Shown here one piece after another: positions 1-7,062 of a DNA stretch of 8,539 bases; position 1 is the first letter of the stretch, and every line of letters starts with the position of its first letter. The position numbers and the translations under genes were made by a program. Location: contig VBFF01000156.1 in the NCBI GenBank assembly GCA_005889285.1, positions 1 to 8,539 of the forward strand, read 5' to 3'. The stretch comes from Chloroflexota bacterium (GTDB lineage Bacteria; Chloroflexota; Dormibacteria; CF-121). The notes beneath the pieces are model-generated. The model was not told the origin of the DNA. It made no database searches and saw only the letters and a program-made list of their open reading frames with translations.

Positions 1-829
1 GACCCACCAGGCCGAGCTGCAGCGCTTCGTCGAGAAAGGCCGAGATCACCATCATGTTCACTCGGATGTTGAGGCGGCCGGAGTCGCGCGCGGCGATGTA
101 GGCTTCCGCCTCCCGCCGGCTGACCTGCGCATCGACGACCGTGGTGATGCCGGCTCGTAGAAACTGATGCAGGGCGCGATCGAGCTGACGGCCGGCAACC
201 TCCGCAGGCTCCGGCAGATGAATGTTGGGACCGTGGTTACCAATCTTGACCCCGTCAGGGCCGGTGAGCAGGTCGCAGGCGGCGTCCCAGAGCAGGCCAT
301 TGGGCGTGCCGTCCGGATTGCGACCGATCTCACCGCCCGCCGGGGTCGGTGTTTGCGCGGTGACGCCGTGGGCCTTCAGGCCGAAACTATTCACGCAGCC
401 TCCATGGCCGCTGACGTTCATGACATAGATCTCGCGATCGGTAGCGGCACGGTCGAGGTCACGGGCGAGTGGCTGGCGGCGCTCCGCCAAGCGCCGATAG
501 TCATAGCCGAAGGCGCGCAGCGGCACTCCCGGGGTCAGGCGGCGCGCGTGCTCGGCGAGCACCGCAATGAGCGCATCGATCGACGGCGCGATGCGTGGAC
601 CGATGTCTACCCAGGACTGCGTCTGGCCGAGCATGAGTGGGTGACAGTGGGCGTCGACGAAGCCGGGCATGAGCGTCCGGCCCGCCAGGTCGTGCTCCTC
701 GCGGTCACTCCCAGCGGAGGCGCGGCACTCCTCGAGCGTGCCGGCCCAAACGATCCGATCGCCCTCGACCGCGAGCGCGTCCACACGGAGCGGATCCGCC
801 ATGGTCAGGATCGGGCCGCCGCTGAACAC
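1..829 (-). CDS. YtcJ-like metal-dependent amidohydrolase (amidohydrolase family 3), N-terminal half, cut by window edge
   Basis: Last visible gene of the minus-strand transporter operon. The 276 codons seen are about half the usual length (roughly 530-560 residues) and stay open to the left edge. Seen: a small N-terminal beta region (VFSGGPILTM), the metal-binding HxH motif in GFVDAHCHP (His61, His63), SGHGGCVNS around residue 140, the NPDGTPNG segment near 171-178, and GITTVVDA near 227-234. This order is typical of the YtcJ/amidohydrolase-3 branch, which hydrolyses C-N bonds in amides or cyclic ureides; the substrate is not predictable. There is no signal peptide, so it is probably cytoplasmic. 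The start is uncertain: GTG at 829 keeps the first beta strand but has no clear Shine-Dalgarno site, and ATG at 802 is an alternative. The gene lies 32 bases after the IclR stop, so it is probably cotranscribed with it. Confidence 0.85.
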   Translation of the reverse strand, partial: MFSGGPILTMADPLRVDALAVEGDRIVWAGTLEECRASAGSDREEHDLAGRTLMPGFVDAHCHPLMLGQTQSWVDIGPRIAPSIDALIAVLAEHARRLTPGVPLRAFGYDYRRLAERRQPLARDLDRAATDREIYVMNVSGHGGCVNSFGLKAHGVTAQTPTPAGGEIGRNPDGTPNGLLWDAACDLLTGPDGVKIGNHGPNIHLPEPAEVAGRQLDRALHQFLRAGITTVVDAQVSRREAEAYIAARDSGRLNIRVNMMVISAFLDEALQLGLVG

Positions 830-861
830 GATCGGTTTTGGGCCGCCGCCCGCTGCGCGCG

Positions 862-1668
862 TCAGGCCGACACCGCTTTCGGGCCGAGCTCGGCCTCGAC
901 CGCGGCCGCCGTTTCGCGCAACCCCGTCGCGACGGCGGCGTAATGCTCGCCGCTGAACCATGGCGTCAGGGCAACCACACTGACCGCCGCAGCCAGCTCA
1001 CCGCTCCGATCGCGCACCGGCACGCCCATCGCTGCCAGGCCCACTTCGACGTCGTCGGGTGCATACGCCAGGCCGGTTTCGCGAATCATGGCGAGGCGGG
1101 ACCGGATGCCGTTTGGATCAACGGTCGTTCGCGGCGTCATCGCCAGCAGTGGCCGCTCGAGGATCCGGTCGAGCGTGGCCACGGGTAGCTCAGAGAGAAG
1201 AATGTTGGGACCGGCACCGAGGTGCAGCGAGAGCGTTTCACCGACCTGGTAGGTCGTCGTCTTCACCGGGCCTCGATCGATGCGAGCGATGCACAGCGCC
1301 CGCTCGCCATCGCGAACCGATAGATAGGTCGAGACCGCGAATCGCTCGGCAAGGGCCGACAGGGCCGGCTCGGCCAGCCGGCCGAGCACCGCGCGGACCG
1401 GAACCGCGCTCCCTAGCCGAAAGAGATGGATGCCGAGCCCATAGGCGCCGGTTTCCGTGCGGTCGACGAGCCGGTGACGCTCCATCGTCGCGAGCAGGCG
1501 GTGCACGGTCGAACGGCTCATCCCGAGCCGCCGGGCCAGTTCCGTCGAGGTCAGCTCGGTATTGCCGTCGAGAAAGGCATCGAGCGCGGCGACCGCCTTG
1601 CCGATGACGCGGACATAGGGCGCGGCCGTGCCGTTCCCAACGTGAGGCTCTGTCCGGGCCGCCTTCAA
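862..1668 (-). CDS. IclR-family transcriptional regulator
   Basis: A 268-residue protein of normal IclR length. Seen: an N-terminal winged helix-turn-helix at about residues 22-80 ([10 protein letters not shown], then [21 protein letters not shown], then the wing GAYGLG), and a C-terminal effector-binding domain at about 90-260 with the family features [12 protein letters not shown] and [11 protein letters not shown]. Family knowledge: IclR proteins are dimers or tetramers that bind palindromic operators and respond to small catabolites, often controlling the operon beside them. The start is a TTG whose bases overlap the ATPase stop (TTGA); a perfect GGAGG lies 7 bases upstream, and no ATG precedes the helix-turn-helix. 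Inference: it controls the transporter promoter at about 4187-4254 and perhaps the divergent ureohydrolase. As the fourth gene of the operon it would then be autoregulated. Whether it acts as activator or repressor is unknown. Confidence 0.93.
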   Translation of the reverse strand: MKAARTEPHVGNGTAAPYVRVIGKAVAALDAFLDGNTELTSTELARRLGMSRSTVHRLLATMERHRLVDRTETGAYGLGIHLFRLGSAVPVRAVLGRLAEPALSALAERFAVSTYLSVRDGERALCIARIDRGPVKTTTYQVGETLSLHLGAGPNILLSELPVATLDRILERPLLAMTPRTTVDPNGIRSRLAMIRETGLAYAPDDVEVGLAAMGVPVRDRSGELAAAVSVVALTPWFSGEHYAAVATGLRETAAAVEAELGPKAVSA

Positions 1669-2504
1669 TGCACCGCCTCCAGGAATTTCCGGGTCCGTTC
1701 ATGCTGCGGATTGCCGAAGAACTCGGCGGGTGGGGCGTCTTCGATGATGGCGCCACCGTCCATCATGATGACGCGGTCGGCCACGCGCTTGGCGAACCCG
1801 ACCTCGTGCGTCACGACCACCATCGTCATCCCCTCACGCGCCAGCTCTTCCATGACGGCCAGCACTTCGCCGACGAGCTCCGGGTCGAGCGCCGAGGTTG
1901 GCTCGTCGAAGAGCATCACCTTGGGATTCATGACCAGCGCCCGCGCGATGGCGACGCGCTGCTGCTGGCCACCGGATAGCTCGCCGAGATAGAACGACGC
2001 CCGCTCGGCGAGACCGACACGAGCGATCATCGTTTGCGCGATCTCGCGCGCCTCGGCCTTGGAGCGCCCGCGCACCTCGGTGAGGCCGATCATGACGTTC
2101 CCCAACGCGGTCAAGTGCGGAAAGAGGTTGAAGCGCTGGAAGACCATGCCGATCTCCGACCGCTCCCTCGCCAGCGCCCGCTCGGGCAGCGGCACGAGAC
2201 GGCCACCTGACTCGCGCACGCCAATGCGGCGGCCCTCCAGCCGGACTTCCCCGGCGTCGATCGGTTCGAGGAGCGCGAGGCAGCGAAGCATCGTGCTCTT
2301 ACCCGACCCCGACGGGCCGAGCACGGCCTTGACGTCACCTCGATGGACCCCGAAAGTGACGCCGCGGAGCACGTCGTTGTGGCCGTAGCGCTTGTGCAGG
2401 TCGATGGCTTCGAGAACGTACTCCGCCGTCCCCTCCCGCGCGGCGGCCACCGGCTCGCCCAGCAGTCCGGCATCGAGCAGATGTCCGAGCGGCGGCTCGC
2501 TCAT
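1665..2504 (-). CDS. Polar amino acid ABC transporter, ATP-binding protein (GlnQ/HisP type)
   Basis: A 279-residue ATPase that energises uptake on the inner face of the membrane. All nucleotide-binding motifs are intact: Walker [10 protein letters not shown] (63-71), Q-loop Gln123 in [10 protein letters not shown], signature LSGGQQQR (176-183), Walker B VMLFDE (196-201), D-loop SALD and H-loop His233 in VVTHE. The FNLFPHLT segment and the overall pattern match the polar amino acid uptake (PAAT) family. It carries an extra N-terminus of about 27 residues before the usual first strand ([13 protein letters not shown]); most GlnQ proteins lack this. The ATG overlaps the permease stop as ATGA, which favours this start. 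A GTG at residue 19 is a weaker alternative. Its stop overlaps the IclR start. Confidence 0.95.
   Translation of the reverse strand: MSEPPLGHLLDAGLLGEPVAAAREGTAEYVLEAIDLHKRYGHNDVLRGVTFGVHRGDVKAVLGPSGSGKSTMLRCLALLEPIDAGEVRLEGRRIGVRESGGRLVPLPERALARERSEIGMVFQRFNLFPHLTALGNVMIGLTEVRGRSKAEAREIAQTMIARVGLAERASFYLGELSGGQQQRVAIARALVMNPKVMLFDEPTSALDPELVGEVLAVMEELAREGMTMVVVTHEVGFAKRVADRVIMMDGGAIIEDAPPAEFFGNPQHERTRKFLEAVH
1676..1680 (-). promoter_or_regulatory. Shine-Dalgarno site fixing the TTG start of the IclR gene
   Basis: GGAGG on the minus strand, 7 bases before the TTG at 1668. It lies inside the last codons of the ATPase gene and supports a non-ATG start in a coupled TTGA overlap. Confidence 0.7.
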
Positions 2505-3235
2505 CGCAGCGCCGCCAGCTGCCGCACGCGGCTGAGGGCCGATGTGCTGGCCGTCTGCTGCGAGATCCAGACAAAGCGCCGCTCAAGCTGGGCCTGGATC
2601 ACCATGAAAATGCTGACCAGCACCAGGTAGTAGATGGCGGCGGCGGAGAAATACTCGACGAAGCGAAAGGTCGACGCCACCAGCGTCTGAGTCCGCGCCA
2701 GCAGCTCCTGCAGGGAGATGACGCTGGCCAGGCTGGTGAGTTTGAGCATGGTGATGAAGTCGTTGGAGAGCGGCGGAATCGTGACCCGGATCAGCTGCGG
2801 CGCGACCACCTTGGTGAACACTTTGGAGGGCGGCATGCCGAGCGCGCGGGCGGCGAGGCGCTGGCCCTCGTCGATCGAGAGCAGGCCTCCACGGAAGACC
2901 TCGGCGGCATAGGCGGCCTCATTCATCGCCAGCGCGATGGTGGCGGCCGCGAAGGCCGAGAACCAGTCGCCCTTGAACGCGGGGACGAGCTGTGGCAGCG
3001 CATCCCATACGAAGAGAAGCCAGACCAGGGCGGGAATGGCGCGGAAGACCCAGATGTACCCCCAGGCGACGGCGCGAAGAGGCGCCCATGGGCTGGCGCG
3101 AAGCAGGGCGACGAGCAAACCCAGAGCCAGGCCGAAGGCCATCGCGACCACCGTGAGCATGATCGTGACTCTGACGCCGTCGATGAATGCCGGCGACGTC
3201 AGCGCCTCGAAGAAGACCGACGGCTTGAAGTCCAC
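2501..3235 (-). CDS. Polar amino acid ABC transporter, permease (HisM/GlnP type)
   Basis: A 244-residue inner-membrane permease. Hydrophobic segments lie at about 20-45, 55-77, 93-115, 155-175 and 195-215, consistent with the five-helix PAAT core. The cytoplasmic ATPase-contact (EAA) loop is visible as [11 protein letters not shown] (about 124-134), followed by [13 protein letters not shown]. The upstream [15 protein letters not shown] stretch is characteristic of HisM/HisQ/GlnP proteins. Only one permease gene is present, so the channel is probably a homodimer, as for GlnP. The start is GTG at 3235, with GAGGG 6 bases upstream. It lies 41 bases after the binding-protein gene and overlaps the ATPase start by 4 bases (ATGA). 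Confidence 0.94.
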   Translation of the reverse strand: MDFKPSVFFEALTSPAFIDGVRVTIMLTVVAMAFGLALGLLVALLRASPWAPLRAVAWGYIWVFRAIPALVWLLFVWDALPQLVPAFKGDWFSAFAAATIALAMNEAAYAAEVFRGGLLSIDEGQRLAARALGMPPSKVFTKVVAPQLIRVTIPPLSNDFITMLKLTSLASVISLQELLARTQTLVASTFRFVEYFSAAAIYYLVLVSIFMVIQAQLERRFVWISQQTASTSALSRVRQLAALR

Positions 3236-3254
3236 GCTAAGCCCTCACGGGAAT

Positions 3255-3268
3255 GGCCAGCCCTGGCC
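3255..3268. other. Small hairpin between binding-protein and permease genes
   Basis: GGCCA and TGGCC, 5 base pairs around a 4-base loop, in the 41-base gap between the first two cistrons. No T-run follows, so it is not a convincing terminator. In other ABC operons such intercistronic hairpins stabilise the upstream mRNA and raise the level of binding protein over membrane subunits. That role here is inference. Confidence 0.35.
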
Positions 3269-3276
3269 GTCAACGC

Positions 3277-4149
3277 CTACTTGATGACGTCCAGCACCAC
3301 CGGGTCCATCTGGTATTTCTTGGCGAGCGTGCTCAGCGTTCCGTCGCCCTTGAGCCCCTTCAGGGCCGCCGAGAGCGCCGTCTGCATATCCGATTTGTTT
3401 TTCTGGAAGTAGATCCCGTAGGAGTCTGTCTTCGGCGAAGCGTACCCGACCTGGTATTTGTCGGGGTACTTGATCATCCAGTCCGAGACGGCGGTGTCCG
3501 TCTCCCAGACCGCATCAACACGACCGACGACGATCTGCTGGAACTCATCGGCGACCTTGGGATAGCCGGCGATCTGGATGGCCGGTTTTCCGGCATCGGT
3601 GCAGGCCTTGTTCTGGGCATTGATCCGCTGCTCCACGACCCCGCCCGTCTGGATCGACACCTTTTTGCCGCAGAGGTCGTCGAGGGTCTTGATGTTCTTC
3701 GGGTTGCCCTTGGGGACCATGACCACGTGGCCGGTCGCCATGTAGGGCACGGCATCGGCGACCGCGAGCCGCTTCGCCGAAACGAAGAGCGCGGTCCACA
3801 CGATGTCGCAGCGGCCCGCCGTCAGGTCCGGGATCAGGGCGTCGAAGCCGGTGTTCTTGATCTGGAGCTGGAGCCCAAAAGCCTTAGCGACGGCACGCGC
3901 GCCTTCCACGTCGAAACCCACCGCCTGGTTCGGGTCGGTCACGCTCGCTGAGGAGAAGAACTCCATGGGCGAGTACTCGATGTCGACGCAGTCCGTCAGC
4001 GTGCCCGCCTTGATCAGGCTCGTTGGGGGCGTCACCGATACCTTCGACGACGGATTCGTTCCCGATGCGGTGCTGGTGCCTCCGCAACCCGCGATCACGA
4101 GCGCCAACCCGAGCAGAACCGACGGCATGACCATCAGCGGTCGCTTCAT
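3277..4149 (-). CDS. Extracellular solute-binding lipoprotein, family 3 (polar amino acid type)
   Basis: A 290-residue binding protein that captures the substrate outside the membrane and delivers it to the permease. Seen: a lipoprotein signal peptide (MKRPLMVM, hydrophobic core, lipobox VIAGC with Cys22), a Gly/Ser/Thr linker to about residue 40, then a family 3 domain (about 45-285) with the usual beginning IKAGTLTDCVDIEYSPMEF. Arg127 (SAKRLAVADAVPY) matches the conserved arginine that grips the ligand alpha-carboxylate in HisJ/LAO/GlnH proteins. Asp218 (DAVWETD) sits where the residue binding the alpha-amino group is expected. An amino-acid-like ligand is therefore likely. Four further cysteines (54, 114, 160, 183) could form a disulphide. 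The frame stays open upstream to 4329, but the ATG at 4149 has AGGAG 6 bases before it and starts exactly at the signal peptide. Confidence 0.94.
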   Translation of the reverse strand: MKRPLMVMPSVLLGLALVIAGCGGTSTASGTNPSSKVSVTPPTSLIKAGTLTDCVDIEYSPMEFFSSASVTDPNQAVGFDVEGARAVAKAFGLQLQIKNTGFDALIPDLTAGRCDIVWTALFVSAKRLAVADAVPYMATGHVVMVPKGNPKNIKTLDDLCGKKVSIQTGGVVEQRINAQNKACTDAGKPAIQIAGYPKVADEFQQIVVGRVDAVWETDTAVSDWMIKYPDKYQVGYASPKTDSYGIYFQKNKSDMQTALSAALKGLKGDGTLSTLAKKYQMDPVVLDVIK

Positions 4150-4155
4150 GAGCTT

Positions 4156-4163
4156 CTCCTCCC
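4156..4163 (-). promoter_or_regulatory. Shine-Dalgarno site of the binding-protein gene
   Basis: GGGAGGAG on the minus strand, 6 bases before ATG 4149. It decides the start against the in-frame upstream codons. Confidence 0.8.
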
Positions 4164-4186
4164 TCATCGAGCCATCGCGCGGTGAC

Positions 4187-4210
4187 CGCAACCCACCCTT
4201 CAGGGTTGCG
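4187..4210. promoter_or_regulatory. Inverted repeat in the transporter leader (possible operator or RNA hairpin)
   Basis: Perfect 8-base arms CGCAACCC (4187-4194) and GGGTTGCG (4203-4210) around an 8-base centre. It lies about 10-30 bases downstream of the predicted transporter transcription start, so it could be an operator read as DNA or a hairpin in the leader RNA. No T-run follows on either strand. The IclR regulator of the same operon is the obvious candidate binder; this is inference. Confidence 0.5.
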
Positions 4211-4233
4211 TCCGCATCGTGGACGGTTATACC
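4206..4233 (+). promoter_or_regulatory. Weak candidate promoter for the divergent ureohydrolase
   Basis: TTGCGT (4206-4211), a 16-base spacer and TATACC (4228-4233), with a start expected near 4240. Its -10 overlaps the -10 of the opposite transporter promoter, so the two could compete. The boxes are only moderate matches. Confidence 0.3.
4209..4225. promoter_or_regulatory. Second inverted repeat over the predicted transcription start
   Basis: Arms CGTCC (4209-4213) and GGACG (4221-4225) around a 7-base centre. It abuts the -10 box of the minus-strand promoter, spans the expected start point near 4219, and shares two bases with the neighbouring inverted repeat. This position suits a repressor operator. 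Confidence 0.4.
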
Positions 4234-4254
4234 ATGATGCAGACGCACTGGCAA
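4226..4254 (-). promoter_or_regulatory. Sigma70-type promoter of the transporter operon
   Basis: On the minus strand, TTGCCA (4249-4254), a 17-base spacer and TATAAC (4226-4231): one mismatch to consensus in each box and ideal spacing. The predicted start is near 4219, giving a leader of about 70 bases to ATG 4149. Confidence 0.7.
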
Positions 4255-4283
4255 GACCGGTTTTCGATAGAAGCGGGCATGCG

Positions 4284-4288
4284 AGGAG
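4284..4288 (+). promoter_or_regulatory. Shine-Dalgarno site of the ureohydrolase gene
   Basis: AGGAG, 7 bases before ATG 4296. It supports this start over an in-frame upstream ATG at 4182, which would add 38 residues with no family resemblance. Confidence 0.75.
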
Positions 4289-4295
4289 AGTGGGG

Positions 4296-5252
4296 ATGCC
4301 GGGGGATGCGGAACAGCCAGTCGGCCCACTGACGCGATCTGCGACGCGGACCTTCTTCGGCACCCCGGCGGTCGATGACCTCGACCGGCTCGACGCCCGG
4401 GTTGCGTTCCTGGGCGTGCCGACCGACCAGGGGGTGATCATTCCCTTCATCCGGTCGGGGGCCTTCGCCGGGCCGCGTCTGGTTCGCGAAACCCGCACCC
4501 GGCTCCGTGAAAGCCGCCCCGATGGAACCAGCGCCGGCTGGTTCGACATCGAAACCGAGCGCCACTACCTGGAAGGTGTTCGGCTCGCGGATTGCGGGGA
4601 TGTTCTCATCGCCGGCGGCGATATGCCTCTCAGCCAGGCGCGCACCACGGCGGCCGCGCGCAAGATCGCGGAGAGGGGCGCGATGGTGGTGGCGGTCGGC
4701 GGCGACCACTCGATCAGCTTCCCGGTGGGCCGCGGCGTGGCCGAGGCGCACCGCATGGTCGACGTCGTGCACATCGACGCGCATCCCGACTTCGCCGACT
4801 CGATCTACGGCTCCAAGCTCCAGCACGGAAGTCAGCTCCGCCGCTTGTTCGAGCTGCCCACCACGAAGCGGTTTACCGCGCTCGGCCTGCGATCGGTCGA
4901 TCGCGATCAGTACGAGGACATGAAACGGCTGGGGGTCGGGTTCGCATCGACGCGGGCGATCCTCGAGGAAGGACCTCGGGCGGTGGTCGACCGGCTGGTG
5001 CAGCCGGCGGAGAAGCTCTACGTGTCGATCGACATCGACGTGCTGGATAGCGGCCTGGTTCCCGGCACGACCCTCCCCGAGCCCGGCGGTATCGCGTATC
5101 GACAGCTGCGCGAGTTGCTCGCCACCATCGCGACCAAGGGCCAGATCGTCGGTTTCGACATCGTCGAAACCAGCGCCGCGCAAGCCGACCTGGCGACGGC
5201 GATGACGAGCGCGTGGCTCATCATCCACTTCCTGACGGCGATCCTGGCTTAG
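4296..5252 (+). CDS. Agmatinase/arginase-family ureohydrolase
   Basis: A 318-residue protein, normal length for the agmatinase branch. The family splits guanidino compounds into urea and an amine using two manganese ions. All six expected metal ligands are present: His138 in VGGDHS, Asp161/His163/Asp165 in DAHPD, and Asp246/Asp248 in SIDID. His177 (LQHGSQLRR) and Glu291 (GFDIVE) match further conserved active-site positions. The segment PEPGG is agmatinase-like rather than arginase-like. Oddities: SIDIDVLDSG has Ser252 where the family has proline, the usual PGTGTPEPGG loop reads PGTTLPEPGG, and the common VNP after DIVE is replaced by TSA. Substrate is therefore open: agmatine, another guanidino acid or something related. 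It is divergent from the amino-acid-type transporter, which may import its substrate, and its TAG stop overlaps the stop of the convergent amidase gene. Confidence 0.92.
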   Translation: MPGDAEQPVGPLTRSATRTFFGTPAVDDLDRLDARVAFLGVPTDQGVIIPFIRSGAFAGPRLVRETRTRLRESRPDGTSAGWFDIETERHYLEGVRLADCGDVLIAGGDMPLSQARTTAAARKIAERGAMVVAVGGDHSISFPVGRGVAEAHRMVDVVHIDAHPDFADSIYGSKLQHGSQLRRLFELPTTKRFTALGLRSVDRDQYEDMKRLGVGFASTRAILEEGPRAVVDRLVQPAEKLYVSIDIDVLDSGLVPGTTLPEPGGIAYRQLRELLATIATKGQIVGFDIVETSAAQADLATAMTSAWLIIHFLTAILA

Positions 5253-6997
5253 AGGTGCTTGGGCTTCGTCCCTGGCCGCGTCAAGGCGCGCTGTGCGTTC
5301 GCTCCAGCGGCTGAGCCAGTGGCAGCCCCACCGGACGCGCCGCTCCGGCTACTAACCGGCAGGCTCGGCAGGAACGTCGGCTGACGCCGTGCCTGGGTGG
5401 CGTGCTCGAAGCCCGAGGCCAACCGGATCAGCGTGGGTTCGCTGAACGCGCCCGCCATGAACGACATCCCCACGGGGAGACCGAAGATCAGCCCCATCGG
5501 GACGTTGATGATCGGGTAGCCCGAGATGGCGGCGTGCGACGAGGTGCCGAAGATGAACCGGTCGCCGTAGATCAAGTCGGTGGACCAGGCCGGCGGCTCC
5601 GTGGGTGCCACGACGGCGAGGACGTTGTTGTCTCTCAGCGCCTTGTCAATGCCGTCGGTGCCGCCGATGAACCGGTCACGGGCGACCGCATCGTTATAGG
5701 CCGCGATGGTCGCTGGATCGCTCGTATCCACCGCCTGCGCCATTTCGAAGATTTCCTGGCCAAAGAAGGGCATCTCCTGCGCCGCGTGCGCGGTGTTGAA
5801 GGCGATCGCCGCCGCGAGGTCGCCGTGGGCCAGCGGCACGCCGGTGCGATCGTGAAGGTACTTCTTCAAGTCGACTTTGAAGTCGAAGAGGAGCACGGTA
5901 AACTCCGCGACCCCGGAATTGACTTCATCGAGATGCGGCAGTTGGACCTCGACCATCGTCGCACCCGCATTGGTCATCGCCTGGACGGCCTGCTCGAAGA
6001 CCGTGTCCGTCTGGAGACTCGAACCCTCGAACTGGCGGGTAAAGCCGATGCGCGCGCCGCGCAGCCCATCAGCATTCAGGAACTGCGTGTAGTCGCTGAA
6101 GAACTTGCCGGCGCTCGCCTGGGTCGCCGTATCGCGGGGATCGACGCCGACGAGGGCGCCGAGGACGGCAGCCGCGTCCGCAACGGTCCGCGTATGCGGC
6201 CCGGGTGTGTCCTGGGTATGGGAGATGGGTACGACGCCGGCACGGCTCACGAGGCCGACGGTCGGCTTGATGCCGACCACGCCATTGTTGTTGGCGGGGC
6301 AGACGATGCTGCCGTCGGTCTCGGTGCCGATCGAAACGGCGGTGAAGTTTGCCGAGGCGGCGGCGCCTGACCCCGAGCTCGACCCGCATGGATTCCGGTT
6401 GATCCCGTAGGGGTTGTTGCACTGGCCTCCCCGACCGGACCAGCCACTGGTCGCGGAGGTCGAACGGAAGTTCGCCCACTCGCTGAGAGTCGTCTTTCCC
6501 AGGATTACGGCACCCGCCGCCCGCAACCGCGCGGCGACGGTGGAGTCACGCGACGCCGGCGCCCCCACCAGGCCGAGCGATCCGGCGGCCGTCTGCATCT
6601 TGTCGTGGGTGTCGATGTTGTCCTTGAGGAGGACGGGAATGCCATGCAGCGGGCCGCGGGGTCCGCGGGTTCGACGCTCGTCGTCGAGTTTCCCGGCGAT
6701 CGTGCGCGCGTCGGGGTTGAGCTCGATGACGGAATTGACGGTCGGTCCGCTCTGATCCAGCGAGGCAATACGGCTCAAGTAGAAATCGATCAAGTCGACC
6801 GATCGCAGCTGGTTTTGCGCCATCAGTGCCTGAAGCTGCGCGACGGTTGCTTCGTTCAGATCGGACGGCGTCGCGGCCAGGGCGGCGAGCGGAGCGCCCT
6901 GCAGTGCCGCGACGGATGCGGCAGCGCCAGCAAGCGTGCCGGCTCCCAGCTTCAGTGCCTCGCGACGGGTGACCCCAAAGGACATGCCTTCCGACAT
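5249..6997 (-). CDS. Tat-exported amidase-signature hydrolase (peptide amidase-like)
   Basis: A 582-residue protein with a twin-arginine signal (TRREALKLG, Arg11-Arg12, then an Ala-rich core to about residue 42), so it probably acts outside the cytoplasm in folded form. The amidase signature core carries the complete Ser-Ser-Lys triad: Lys125 in PVLLKDN, the cis-serine in CGSSSGSG (206 or 207) and nucleophile Ser230 in GTETDGS. The stretch SEWANF..SGWSGRGGQ before CGSSSGSG recalls bacterial peptide amidases, which deamidate C-terminal peptide amides; this is from memory of the family. After the core there is a tail of about 40 residues rich in Ala, Gly and Ser with basic residues at the end, not needed for catalysis. 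The start at 6997 is set by AAGGAGG 7 bases upstream and by the signal peptide; an in-frame ATG at 7045 would place 16 charged residues in front. Link to the transporter cluster is only by position. Confidence 0.93.
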   Translation of the reverse strand: MSEGMSFGVTRREALKLGAGTLAGAAASVAALQGAPLAALAATPSDLNEATVAQLQALMAQNQLRSVDLIDFYLSRIASLDQSGPTVNSVIELNPDARTIAGKLDDERRTRGPRGPLHGIPVLLKDNIDTHDKMQTAAGSLGLVGAPASRDSTVAARLRAAGAVILGKTTLSEWANFRSTSATSGWSGRGGQCNNPYGINRNPCGSSSGSGAAASANFTAVSIGTETDGSIVCPANNNGVVGIKPTVGLVSRAGVVPISHTQDTPGPHTRTVADAAAVLGALVGVDPRDTATQASAGKFFSDYTQFLNADGLRGARIGFTRQFEGSSLQTDTVFEQAVQAMTNAGATMVEVQLPHLDEVNSGVAEFTVLLFDFKVDLKKYLHDRTGVPLAHGDLAAAIAFNTAHAAQEMPFFGQEIFEMAQAVDTSDPATIAAYNDAVARDRFIGGTDGIDKALRDNNVLAVVAPTEPPAWSTDLIYGDRFIFGTSSHAAISGYPIINVPMGLIFGLPVGMSFMAGAFSEPTLIRLASGFEHATQARRQPTFLPSLPVSSRSGASGGAATGSAAGANAQRALTRPGTKPKHL

Positions 6998-7004
6998 CGA
7001 TTTC

Positions 7005-7011
7005 CCTCCTT
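7005..7011 (-). promoter_or_regulatory. Shine-Dalgarno site of the amidase gene
   Basis: AAGGAGG on the minus strand, 7 bases before ATG 6997, a near-ideal site that decides the start. Confidence 0.8.
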
Positions 7012-7062
7012 GGTCGTCTCGTAGGGACGCCCGCGTGGCGTCCATTGGCCTTGCCTGAGCCG

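Noticed and set aside
167..943. Long plus-strand open frame opposite the amidohydrolase and the IclR 3' end
   Set aside because: The opposite strand encodes a protein with clear family motifs. The plus-strand translation is Arg/Ala-rich without domain features, a usual antisense shadow in GC-rich DNA.
3253..3951. Plus-strand open frame of 232 codons opposite the binding protein
   Set aside because: It mirrors the codon pattern of the binding-protein gene, and has no signal, motif or ribosome site of its own.
4203..4225. Guanidine-II (mini-ykkC) riboswitch in the transporter leader, suggested by an ACGA in the first hairpin loop
   Set aside because: That riboswitch has two hairpins each closed by an ACGR tetraloop. 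Here the first loop has 7 bases and the second loop lacks ACGR.
4150..4329. N-terminal extension of the binding protein to an upstream start
   Set aside because: It would read through the promoter and inverted repeats, and would bury the lipoprotein signal 60 residues inside the protein.
4227..5228. Minus-strand open frame of 333 codons opposite the ureohydrolase
   Set aside because: The plus strand carries all ureohydrolase metal motifs. The minus frame has no recognisable domain.
5402..6370. Plus-strand open frame of 322 codons opposite the amidase
   Set aside because: It is rich in Arg, Asp and Gly without motif, while the minus strand has a full amidase signature.
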